From NCBI RefSeq assembly GCF_042675745.1, contig NZ_JBHTJM010000002.1, forward strand, positions 434,001 through 498,000: DNA of 64,000 bases, in the 5' to 3' direction. Positions 34,965 through 43,044 of this stretch are shown here, in pieces. The translations under genes and the position numbers were made by a program. Position 1 is the stretch's first letter; the number at the start of each line of letters is the position of its first letter. Below the pieces are notes generated by a model. The model worked only from the letters and a program-made list of their open reading frames with translations, was not told where the DNA came from and ran no database searches. Source of the stretch: Pseudofulvibacter geojedonensis. Its GTDB lineage: Bacteria; Bacteroidota; Bacteroidia; Flavobacteriales; Flavobacteriaceae.

Positions 34965-35882
34965 ATTGGTTCTTTAACTGGTGATGAATCTATTAAATCA
35001 TCTTGGCAACATATTATTCTTAACTATAGGGTACCTAAAGCTATTACTGCTGTTATAGTTGGTTCTGGATTAGGAGTGGCTGGACTATTAATGCAGACAT
35101 TATTTAGAAATCCTCTTGCGGGTCCTTATGTTTTAGGTTTGAGTTCCGGAGCTAGTTTAGGCGTTGCTTTAGTTATTCTAGGAGCTAGTTTTTTCGGGGT
35201 TAATTTTGCTTCTATACTTTTATCTAAATGGAGTATTGTTATAGCCTCAAGTATAGGGAGTTTTTTAGTATTATTAGCCGTTATACTTGTGAGCTTAAAA
35301 GTTAAAGACACTATGGCTATTTTAATAATAGGATTAATGTTTGCTAGTGTTACTGCTGCTATTGTAAGTGTTTTGTCGTATTTTTCTACCGCCGAACAAT
35401 TGCAGCGTTACATTTTCTGGAGCTTCGGAAGCTTAGGAAATTTAGCAAAAGAAGAACTCCTTATTTTATCTGTCATTACGTTAATAGGACTCATAATAGC
35501 AATTTTATCTATTAAAACACTTAATACACTCTTATTAGGTGATCGGTATGCACAAAGCTTAGGCTTGAATATAAAAAACGCAAGACTAGCTATTATATTA
35601 GCCACTAGTTTACTAGCAGGTAGCATTACTGCTTTTGCAGGCCCAATTGCTTTTATTGGCTTAGCCGTACCACATTTAACAAAACTGTTCTTCGACACTT
35701 CTAACCATAAATATATTTTACCTGCAGTACTTATTAACGGAGCTATCTTAATGCTTATTTGTGATAGTATTGCTCAATTACCTAATACAGATTACACTTT
35801 ACCTATAAACGCAGTAACTTCTTTAGTAGGGGCTCCAGTAGTTATTTGGTTATTAGTTAGAAAAAAGAAACTTTTTGTCTAA
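34851..35882 (+). CDS. btuC: corrinoid ABC transporter permease, FecCD family
   Basis: The 343-aa protein has about ten membrane helices and the FecCD/BtuC signatures: 'LRVPKAITAVIVGSGLGVAGLLMQ'-type sequence near residues 60-85, 'NPLAGPYVLGLSSGA', and the coupling region 'GPIAFIGLAVPHL'. The start is TTG. It is the membrane channel partner for the BtuF-like protein at 5168, although 28 kb of DNA now lies between them. It runs directly into btuD. Confidence 0.92.
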   Translation: MKTQKKYSLIFLLLVLILIILIFTNISLGSIYIPIDGIIGSLTGDESIKSSWQHIILNYRVPKAITAVIVGSGLGVAGLLMQTLFRNPLAGPYVLGLSSGASLGVALVILGASFFGVNFASILLSKWSIVIASSIGSFLVLLAVILVSLKVKDTMAILIIGLMFASVTAAIVSVLSYFSTAEQLQRYIFWSFGSLGNLAKEELLILSVITLIGLIIAILSIKTLNTLLLGDRYAQSLGLNIKNARLAIILATSLLAGSITAFAGPIAFIGLAVPHLTKLFFDTSNHKYILPAVLINGAILMLICDSIAQLPNTDYTLPINAVTSLVGAPVVIWLLVRKKKLFV

Positions 35883-35899
35883 ACAAAAATATAGCAACA

Positions 35900-36691
35900 A
35901 TTAAAGATCAAAATAAACATATAGTAATTAAAGCTGAGAATCTTAGCATAGGTTATACTTCTAAAAAAGGCAATACTCTTATTGCAAAGGATATTAATTT
36001 TGAACTAACAAAAGGAAAACTTATTGGCTTAATTGGTGCAAACGGAATAGGTAAGTCTACTTTATTAAGAACACTTAATAAAAGTCAAAAATCTTTATCT
36101 GGTAATATTATTATAAATAACCAACAATTAAATACTATACCTACCCTAACCTTAGCTACACAACTTAGTGTCGTTTTAACCGAAACGATTTCAGATACAA
36201 ATTTAACTGTTTTAGAAATTGTAACTTTAGGAAGGCAACCTTACACCAATTGGATAGGGAGTCTTACCCAAGAAGATAAAGAAAAGGTTTCATATGCCTT
36301 AAAAGTGGTAAATATTGAAAATCTTGCTGCAAAAAAATGTTTTGAATTAAGTGACGGACAGTTACAAAAAGTAATGCTTGCCAGAGCTTTAGCGCAAGAT
36401 ACCGATATTATTATTTTAGACGAACCCACCACTCATCTAGATTTATACCACAAAGTATACATTCTTAAATTATTGCAAAGATTAGCAAAAGAAACTCAAA
36501 AAACCATCCTCTTCTCTACACATGAAATTAATGTAGCCCTATCACTTTGTGATGAATTAATTGTCATGAAAAAAGAGCATACTCATTTTGGAACTCCAAA
36601 AGATTTGGTCGAAATAAATGCCTTTGACTCTCTATTCCCTAACGATTTAGTTGAATTTAACAGCTCTACCAATAGCTTTTCTATTAAGTAG
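35900..36691 (+). CDS. btuD: corrinoid ABC transporter ATP-binding protein with unclear start
   Basis: The open frame runs from 35861 to 36691 and encodes a complete FecE/BtuD-type ATPase: Walker A GANGIGKST, signature LSDGQ (Asp in place of the usual first Gly), Walker B IIILDEPTTHLD and the H-loop STHE. No ATG, GTG or TTG exists in this frame between the upstream stop and Walker A. I place the start at an ATT (35900) provisionally. Alternatively a TTG at 35875 in another frame reads MSKQKYSNN and would join this frame if one T were removed near 35901. The gene may therefore be a fresh frameshift pseudogene. Confidence 0.75.
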   Translation: MKDQNKHIVIKAENLSIGYTSKKGNTLIAKDINFELTKGKLIGLIGANGIGKSTLLRTLNKSQKSLSGNIIINNQQLNTIPTLTLATQLSVVLTETISDTNLTVLEIVTLGRQPYTNWIGSLTQEDKEKVSYALKVVNIENLAAKKCFELSDGQLQKVMLARALAQDTDIIILDEPTTHLDLYHKVYILKLLQRLAKETQKTILFSTHEINVALSLCDELIVMKKEHTHFGTPKDLVEINAFDSLFPNDLVEFNSSTNSFSIK

Positions 36692-36776
36692 GTTAATAAC
36701 TTTTTCTATTTTCTTTTTTAAGCAAATAGATAACTAGTATCTTTATTTTTTATTAGCATTTCTACTTAATAAACAA

Positions 36777-38165
36777 ATGAACGAAACTATCATTATTATA
36801 CTCGTAGCATTATTGTTTGCTGCTATTGGCTTTTTTATTGGTAAATACATACAGAAATTACAACAAGATAGCGGACAAGGAGGTTTAGAAGAACAAATCA
36901 TACAATTAGAAGTTCAATTAGCCAACCAAAAAGAACTAGCAGAAAGTTCTATTAAGAATCAACGTGAACAATCTAATCAACAATTTCAATTACAACAAGA
37001 ACAAATTAATCGATTAGAAGAAGAACGTAAATCCTTATCTATAAAACACACTGAACTCAGTTCTATTTTAGCAAAAAAAGAAGCAGACTTGGCCAATTTA
37101 CAGTTGCGAAACGAAGAGCAAAAAGAAGAAGTTAACCAACTACAAGAAAAGTTTACAAAAGAGTTTGAAAACTTAGCTAATAAAATACTAGACGAAAAAT
37201 CGAATAAGTTTACAGAGCAGAACAAAGAAAACTTAAAAAACATTTTAAATCCGCTTCAAGAGAAAATTCAAACTTTTGAAAAGAAAGTAGAAGATTCTCA
37301 AAAAGAAAGTATTTCTATGCATTCTGCTTTAAAAGAACAATTATCTGGTTTGAAAGAGTTGAATGTACAAATGAGTAAAGAAGCTTTAAACTTAACCAAA
37401 GCTTTAAAAGGAGATAATAAAACACAAGGTAACTGGGGAGAATTGGTGCTCGAACGTGTACTAGAAAAATCTGGTTTAGAAAAAGATAGAGAGTATTTTG
37501 TTCAGCAAAGTTTTACTACAGAAGAGGGTAACCGTGTTTTACCTGATGTTGTGATTCATCTTCCAGACAATAAAAAAATGATTATCGATTCTAAAGTATC
37601 ACTTACTCATTATGAACGATATGTAAACGAAGAAGATGAAACTCTACAAGCGCAGTTTTTAAAAGAACATGTGTCTTCTATCAAAAAGCATGTAGAGCAA
37701 TTAGGTGATAAGAATTACCACGACTTATACAAAATGGAAAGTCCCGATTTTGTATTACTTTTTATACCTATAGAACCTGCTTTTGCAATAGCTTTAAACG
37801 AAGATAACAGCTTATACAACAAAGCATTTGAAAAAAACATTGTTATTGTAACACCAGCAACTTTATTAGCTACTTTACGTACCATAGACACTATGTGGAA
37901 TAACGAAAAACAACAACGTAACGCCATAGAAATTGCTAGGCAAGCAGGTGCTTTATATGATAAGTTTCATAATTTAATGACAGACTTAACAGCTGTTGGA
38001 AAAGATATGGATAGAGCCAAAGGTAATTATGCAGCAGCTATGAACAAATTGTTTGAAGGACGAGGTAATTTAATTACTTCTGTAGAGAAGATTAAAAAAT
38101 TAGGAGCTAAAGCTAAAAAAGCCTTACCAGATAATTTATTAGAAAGAGCTAATGAAGAAGATTAA
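36777..38165 (+). CDS. rmuC: DNA recombination protein RmuC
   Basis: The 462-aa protein has one N-terminal membrane helix (about residues 3-22), a long coiled coil rich in Gln/Glu to about 215, and the RmuC nuclease-like domain. The domain motifs are 'KTQGNWGELVLERVLEKSGL', 'PDVVIHLPDNKKMIIDSKVSL' and 'LLFIPIEPAF'. RmuC is proposed to limit inversions at short inverted repeats. It has its own ATG 85 bases after btuD and is probably a separate unit. Confidence 0.95.
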   Translation: MNETIIIILVALLFAAIGFFIGKYIQKLQQDSGQGGLEEQIIQLEVQLANQKELAESSIKNQREQSNQQFQLQQEQINRLEEERKSLSIKHTELSSILAKKEADLANLQLRNEEQKEEVNQLQEKFTKEFENLANKILDEKSNKFTEQNKENLKNILNPLQEKIQTFEKKVEDSQKESISMHSALKEQLSGLKELNVQMSKEALNLTKALKGDNKTQGNWGELVLERVLEKSGLEKDREYFVQQSFTTEEGNRVLPDVVIHLPDNKKMIIDSKVSLTHYERYVNEEDETLQAQFLKEHVSSIKKHVEQLGDKNYHDLYKMESPDFVLLFIPIEPAFAIALNEDNSLYNKAFEKNIVIVTPATLLATLRTIDTMWNNEKQQRNAIEIARQAGALYDKFHNLMTDLTAVGKDMDRAKGNYAAAMNKLFEGRGNLITSVEKIKKLGAKAKKALPDNLLERANEED

Positions 38166-38360
38166 TTTGTTATCTAACAATCTATTATTTTTTTGAATAG
38201 TTATTAATCTTTTAACAATCAATTCTTACAAAAAATACTCGTCTTAAAAAGTTATTTGTTTTAACATTTTTTAACGATTCTTTAGTTTTAATTTAAGAAT
38301 TTCAGGATTAATTTTATATTGTTTTTGAGTAATAGCTGTATTTCTCATTAGTTACTCAAC

Positions 38361-38426
38361 AAATATTCTATATGGTTGTGGGGCTCGGAAACGCTCACAA
38401 ATTTAAACACCTAAAGTAGAGTATTT
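38361..38426 (+). ncRNA. candidate structured RNA element, copy 1
   Basis: Outer stem P1 pairs AAATATTCTA with TAGAGTATTT (one G.U). TATGG follows, then inner stem TTGTGGG/CTCACAA closing the 11-base loop GCTCGGAAACG, a spacer, and ACCTAAA before the P1 return strand. Unpaired blocks match copy 2 while both stems differ with compensating changes. The strand is assumed from the downstream gene; I do not know the class. Confidence 0.55.
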
Positions 38427-38508
38427 AACTGTTAGGTATATTAATGATTTTTACTTTAAATACTTAAACACACCATATCTTTCCAATTATATTAATATAC
38501 TTAAAACA

Positions 38509-38572
38509 GTAATCCCCTATATGGTTATAGGACTAGGAAACACCTATAAGAAATACCTAAATAGGGGATTTG
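38509..38572 (+). ncRNA. candidate structured RNA element, copy 2
   Basis: Outer stem P1 pairs AATCCCCTAT with ATAGGGGATT (10 perfect pairs). ATGG follows, then inner stem TTATAGG/CCTATAA closing the 11-base loop ACTAGGAAACA, then GAAAT and ACCTAAA. The loop TAGG could pair with CCTA of the ACCTAAA block as a pseudoknot in this copy. Confidence 0.58.
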
Positions 38573-38904
38573 TTTATATAGGTGACCCCTCACAGACTTA
38601 AGCTTTTATTATTTAAATTAAGCATCTGAACTATTAACCTATTTCTTGACTTTAACTTGCATTTTGATCTTAATTAAAACATTGAGTGATAACTGTATAA
38701 TTTTATTAGCAACCACTTTACCTATAAATCGAAAAATTATACTGAGTTACTCACCTACTTCTAACTATTTCTTGAGCTTTAAAATCACTCACAACATTTT
38801 CCTTATTCATGTTATTTAACAATCTAGTATTTTCCTTAACAAAGCACTTTATTTTGTTTTTGGCATTGTTCTTGAGTAAATTGACAGCATTAAAAATTAA
38901 TAGT

Positions 38905-40077
38905 ATGAAACAAATAACATTACTAGCACTTTTATGCTTTTGCCTTCTTTCTAAAGCTCAAGACAATTCTATATCTGAACAGATTAAAATAGAAAGAGAT
39001 AGTACATTAAACAGCTTACAAAGTAAATTACATAAAAATCAAATTAAGTTAGATAGCCTAACTCAACAATTATCAAGTCTAAGTAGAAAACACTATGGTC
39101 GAAAAATTGAATTGCAAGAAAAAATTCAAAAAGAATTAGATAAAAGAATTAAGTTTTTAGAAGAAAGTCCTAAAATTAAAATCAAATCAAATGGCCAATT
39201 AGCCTTTACCGAACTTATTAAAATCCAAAAAGATATTCAACCGGCAAGATTATATCTTACTTCTAATGGATTTTATTCTAAGCTAGCAAAATTCGATAAT
39301 TTACAGAATTATTCAGAATTTACATCTTGGAAAAAAGAGTTTGAAATATGGTACAAAAAAAGACAAGGTAGTAACGCTACATTTGATTTTATTAATAATT
39401 CTATCAACTTAATTAGTGATACAACAAACGACATTCCTCTTTTTGGTTCAATTTCTCAGACTGTAACTTCTGGTATTACTTTAATATTTTCGAACTTAAA
39501 AAGTAGAGACAAAAAACTAATAAACAAGACACCAAAAGTTTTAACCCTTCTAAATTCAATCGGTCAATTTGAATCAGAGAAATCTATTTTAGATAATGAA
39601 TGGAAAAAAATAGATAATGAATTAAACGAATTACATACTGAGTACAAAAAGCTGATAGATAATCAAATAACATTCTATGAAATTGACAAAGTGAAATACA
39701 ACGATTTCTTAACTGCTACCTTAGACTCAGACATTGACAACTTTAAGGTATACAGTAAAGAAGCAATCTTAAAAAAACTTAAAACACTTGAAAACAGTAA
39801 CAACCAAAATTGGATGGGAAATGTTGAAACTTATATGTACCAAGTACAGTCAATTAGAATTCGTTTTGGGCAATTAACAGCTAGAATGTTAAGTAACATA
39901 GAAATGTATGAATCATTATTTACTAAATATAATGACAATAATAAGTTTTCGGTAGAATTTATAACCAAGGCTAATGATTTGAAAAATGATCTTTCAGAAG
40001 TTAAGAAAAATTTCATTTTGACGTTTAAACCCAGTAAGTACATTGAAGATTCTGCTGTTATGTATATCAAGCGTTAA
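38905..40077 (+). CDS. secreted coiled-coil protein, hypothetical
   Basis: The open frame begins at 38809, but the ATG at 38905 gives a clean signal peptide (MKQITLLALL to SKAQ) and a 390-aa protein. The mature part has Lys/Glu/Leu-rich coiled-coil stretches at about residues 30-95 and 215-260 and a hydrophobic patch near 155-190 (LISDTTNDIPLFGSIS). I do not recognise a family. It lies downstream of the two candidate RNA elements, 335 bases from the second, and is followed by a terminator at 40207. Confidence 0.75.
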   Translation: MKQITLLALLCFCLLSKAQDNSISEQIKIERDSTLNSLQSKLHKNQIKLDSLTQQLSSLSRKHYGRKIELQEKIQKELDKRIKFLEESPKIKIKSNGQLAFTELIKIQKDIQPARLYLTSNGFYSKLAKFDNLQNYSEFTSWKKEFEIWYKKRQGSNATFDFINNSINLISDTTNDIPLFGSISQTVTSGITLIFSNLKSRDKKLINKTPKVLTLLNSIGQFESEKSILDNEWKKIDNELNELHTEYKKLIDNQITFYEIDKVKYNDFLTATLDSDIDNFKVYSKEAILKKLKTLENSNNQNWMGNVETYMYQVQSIRIRFGQLTARMLSNIEMYESLFTKYNDNNKFSVEFITKANDLKNDLSEVKKNFILTFKPSKYIEDSAVMYIKR

Positions 40078-40206
40078 CTTATATAGTTTAGATAAACTCA
40101 AACCTATTAAGCACTATAATTGCTCTAAAAAAACTAAGAATTTAATTAAAGTTTTATAGGTTAAACAAATAGAAACATTAAGTGTTGAATAAAACTAAAA
40201 CACACT

Positions 40207-40242
40207 AAACAGTTCACATTTTTATAGTGAACTGTTTTTTTA
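40207..40242 (+). terminator. intrinsic terminator after the 390-aa secreted protein gene
   Basis: AACAGTTCAC pairs with GTGAACTGTT around an eight-base loop and is followed by seven Ts. Confidence 0.85.
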
Positions 40243-40330
40243 TACTAAAGATTAGGCTCTATTTTAATCAATAGTTTTTGTTTAGCAAAACAATTCATAA
40301 TAATTAAATAGTAGCTAGCGTTATATATTC

Positions 40331-41203
40331 ATGAGACTTTTACTAATCATAGCTACCTTTCTATATATTTCATGCAAACAAGAAAAGCATGCAAATATTG
40401 CTAAAAATATTGTTTCAGCTAAAATTGAAAAAGAAACAAAAAAACAATCGATTATAAATACTTTAGGAAAAACTATTAAAACTCGATTTAACACACCTAA
40501 TAATTTTATAAGAACAGAAGCAGCCAATAACTCTTTTGCTAATTATTTAAGAGAACTTCCTTTAAAAAATCATGGAACGGAAGTAAAGTTTTATAACGGA
40601 CAAATTAAACCCAATTACAATGTGTACACAGCTGTTGTAGATTTACCAATTGGTAAAAAAGATTTACACCAATGTGCCGATGCAGTTATGCGATTAAGAG
40701 CTGAGTATTTATGGAAACAAAAAAGGTACAACGATATACATTTTAATTTCACTAACGGATTTAGAGTAGATTATCATAAATACAAAGAAGGAAACCGTGT
40801 AGTTGTAAAGGGAAACAAAACCTATTGGATAAAAAAAACCTCTCCTTCTAATACATATAAGAACTTCTGGAATTATATGGAATTGATATTTACTTATGCT
40901 GGCACTTTATCGTTATCTAAAGAACTTACTTCTATTAAGCTAGAGAAAATAAAAATAGGCGACGTGTTAATTCAAGGTGGTTCGCCAGGTCATGCAGTAA
41001 TAGTTGTAGACATGTGTATAAACCCATCTACAAAAGAAAAAGCTTTTTTGTTAGCTCAAAGCTATATGCCTGCTCAAGAAACACAAATTCTTAAAAACCG
41101 AGCTCATTCAAACAATCCTTGGTATAGCTTAAATGATATTAAGAACCGAATAGAAACACCAGAATGGACTTTTACTGTGGATGATTTAAAACGATTTGAG
41201 TAA
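40331..41203 (+). CDS. DUF4846 family lipoprotein
   Basis: The 290-aa protein has a lipobox (YISC, Cys15) and the DUF4846 layout: 'FANYLRELPLKNHGTEV' near residues 70-86, 'DLPIGKKDLHQCADAVMRLRAEYL' and 'GDVLIQGGSPGHAVIVVDM' near the C-terminus. The HAVIVVDM and later FLLAQSYMPAQE segments recall NlpC/P60-like or related cysteine-hydrolase folds, but I cannot confirm a catalytic triad. It is common in Bacteroidota and of unknown function. It converges on the 577-aa lipoprotein gene with three bases between. Confidence 0.85.
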   Translation: MRLLLIIATFLYISCKQEKHANIAKNIVSAKIEKETKKQSIINTLGKTIKTRFNTPNNFIRTEAANNSFANYLRELPLKNHGTEVKFYNGQIKPNYNVYTAVVDLPIGKKDLHQCADAVMRLRAEYLWKQKRYNDIHFNFTNGFRVDYHKYKEGNRVVVKGNKTYWIKKTSPSNTYKNFWNYMELIFTYAGTLSLSKELTSIKLEKIKIGDVLIQGGSPGHAVIVVDMCINPSTKEKAFLLAQSYMPAQETQILKNRAHSNNPWYSLNDIKNRIETPEWTFTVDDLKRFE

Positions 41204-41206
41204 ATA

Positions 41207-42940
41207 TTATTTCTGAATATATGCTACTTCGCGTACTTCATCTAAAAAGGCGCAACCGCATGCTATTCTCCTTAAATCTTCTCGTTTTCTATCTTCAGCT
41301 TTATACACTTCTTCAATAACTTGAAGCTTACTACTCAACTCTACATCTTTAACCAAATTGCCACCAGTATACACATCATTTAAACTACTTAATTCAAGTT
41401 TTATTTCTTTTAAAGACTTTCTTTTTAACCTTAGATTTAATTTAATATTAATCTCTTTTTGTTGACCTGAATTTACCGCCTTAGTACTGTAAAAATAATC
41501 TTTTCCAGATTGAGCAATAACTACAATATTTAGGTTTTCATTTATTGGTACTTGCATTTTTTCTAAAGAATCATCAAAACCTAAAACCCCATTATTAAAA
41601 ACTAACTTTGTTATTATTTTTTTAGATTCAAATAATACATAAGCGTTTATTACTTGGTAGTTTTTATAATTTTCAACTAAAACATCTATTTCTTTATATG
41701 TCCAATTCTTAGGAACTATACCTCTATCAATATTAATCCACCCATCTCTTGTAGCAGTAAACCCATATTTAGGCATTCGTATTGCTTCTCTCTTTCTTTT
41801 TAAAGAATTTAATTCATGCTTTAACTCTTCAATTTTTCCTAGTTCATGTGCAGCTAATTTATTTAACTCTTGCTCTTTCTCCTTAATTTCATTTAAAAAT
41901 TGTTTGCTCTTATTAGTATATATTTTTTTTAATTGTTTAAAATGCTGGTTACTTTTATTAACATTTAAAAGTCTTTCTTTGGAAAAGTTTAAAAATTCGT
42001 TTTCAAAAAACTCATCTTCAGGATCTAGCAATTCGTCCCCCCACCTTAACCTCATATGGCTAGCCACAATAGAATCTATTTGGTATAGATCCTTATCTAA
42101 ATTATTTAGATAAGCATCAAATATTCTACAATCGCAATATTTGCGCATTGCCTTTAATCTTTTTTCAAAAGCTCTCGTGGCAATAAATGATTCTTGAAAC
42201 TCTTTTTGTTTTATTGCTTTTACTCTATGAGGTAGTACCCCACAATCTATTGTATTCTCTACTCCAAAAACTTTAAAATACTCCTCATCTAATACTTTGC
42301 AGTCTATATATGTATTAAAATATATACTATCTTGAAATTGTTTCGTTATTTCTTTTTGAGGAAAAATTTTCTGGAGAGAATCCTTATAAGCTATTGGTAA
42401 AAAGTCTAAACTATCTAAAGGAACTGTTTTTAAATACCTTTTAATTGGTTTGGGATTACTCCAATTCATATTACCCTTTTCATCTCTTTCTCCTTCATAC
42501 ACCATCATATTATTCTTTACTTCATTAGTAGGTATTTCAATATATAAAGGTGCTTCAGGATTTATTTTAAGTCGATTACCTCTCTTATCAAAAGCCTTTA
42601 TATAAATCATGCCTCCTGTTTCTAATAGCTTACCGTTTGAAGTAGTTGTAAGATTAGAAAGAATAACATCTTGTATTGTTAGCATTTCTATTAATTCTAG
42701 ATGAATATTTTTTTCTACAACTCCTTCTTCATTAATAAAACTATTCTCTAGTAGTGAAATAATTGTTCCTTGGTTTCCAATAATGCTTTTCTCTACGCTC
42801 AAATCTACATCAAAATATTGTCCTTTGGTTGCAGTATTGATGAATGGATCTGAAGCTAAAAATGCTGTTGAAACTTCTTTGTATTGTTTAACACAAGAAA
42901 AACACAATAGTAAAACAGCTGCAAAAAAAATATTTTTCAT
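41207..42940 (-). CDS. hypothetical lipoprotein with coiled coil
   Basis: The 577-aa protein has a lipobox (CFSC, Cys16). Residues about 40-140 resemble a domain that recurs in Bacteroidota surface proteins (GTIISLLENSFI, then LTTTSNGKLLETGGMIYIKA), probably beta-sandwich. A charged coiled coil spans about 320-385. The C-terminal third contains beta-rich sequence (TRDGWINIDRG). I do not know a function. No terminator is visible in the three-base gap to the convergent DUF4846 gene, so the 3' ends of the two transcripts must overlap. Confidence 0.75.
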   Translation of the reverse strand: MKNIFFAAVLLLCFSCVKQYKEVSTAFLASDPFINTATKGQYFDVDLSVEKSIIGNQGTIISLLENSFINEEGVVEKNIHLELIEMLTIQDVILSNLTTTSNGKLLETGGMIYIKAFDKRGNRLKINPEAPLYIEIPTNEVKNNMMVYEGERDEKGNMNWSNPKPIKRYLKTVPLDSLDFLPIAYKDSLQKIFPQKEITKQFQDSIYFNTYIDCKVLDEEYFKVFGVENTIDCGVLPHRVKAIKQKEFQESFIATRAFEKRLKAMRKYCDCRIFDAYLNNLDKDLYQIDSIVASHMRLRWGDELLDPEDEFFENEFLNFSKERLLNVNKSNQHFKQLKKIYTNKSKQFLNEIKEKEQELNKLAAHELGKIEELKHELNSLKRKREAIRMPKYGFTATRDGWINIDRGIVPKNWTYKEIDVLVENYKNYQVINAYVLFESKKIITKLVFNNGVLGFDDSLEKMQVPINENLNIVVIAQSGKDYFYSTKAVNSGQQKEINIKLNLRLKRKSLKEIKLELSSLNDVYTGGNLVKDVELSSKLQVIEEVYKAEDRKREDLRRIACGCAFLDEVREVAYIQK

Positions 42941-42990
42941 TTAAATGTTAGTTTTGCTATGTAATTGCAATTTTTATACCAAAAAAAGCA

Positions 42991-43022
42991 AAAAAAAAGC
43001 CTCTCATTTCTGAAAGGCTTTC
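42991..43022 (-). terminator. intrinsic terminator after carB
   Basis: On the minus strand AAAGCCT pairs with AGGCTTT and is followed by a long T-run, about 22 bases after the carB stop. Confidence 0.85.
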
Positions 43023-43044
43023 TTTTATTCATTAAACTAAAATA

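Larger units (their letters stand above)
38166..38904. other. 740-bp intergenic region with several RNA-like structures
   Basis: No convincing gene lies here. The region holds a perfect 8-bp inverted repeat (38325-38332 with 38352-38359) and a 60-nt three-way-junction element (38364-38423). A perfect 10-bp inverted repeat follows (38436-38445 with 38491-38500), then a second 60-nt element (38511-38570) and a long imperfect hairpin (about 38684-38757) whose left arm resembles the sequence at 38325. The density of paired elements suggests one or more structured transcripts. Confidence 0.7.
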
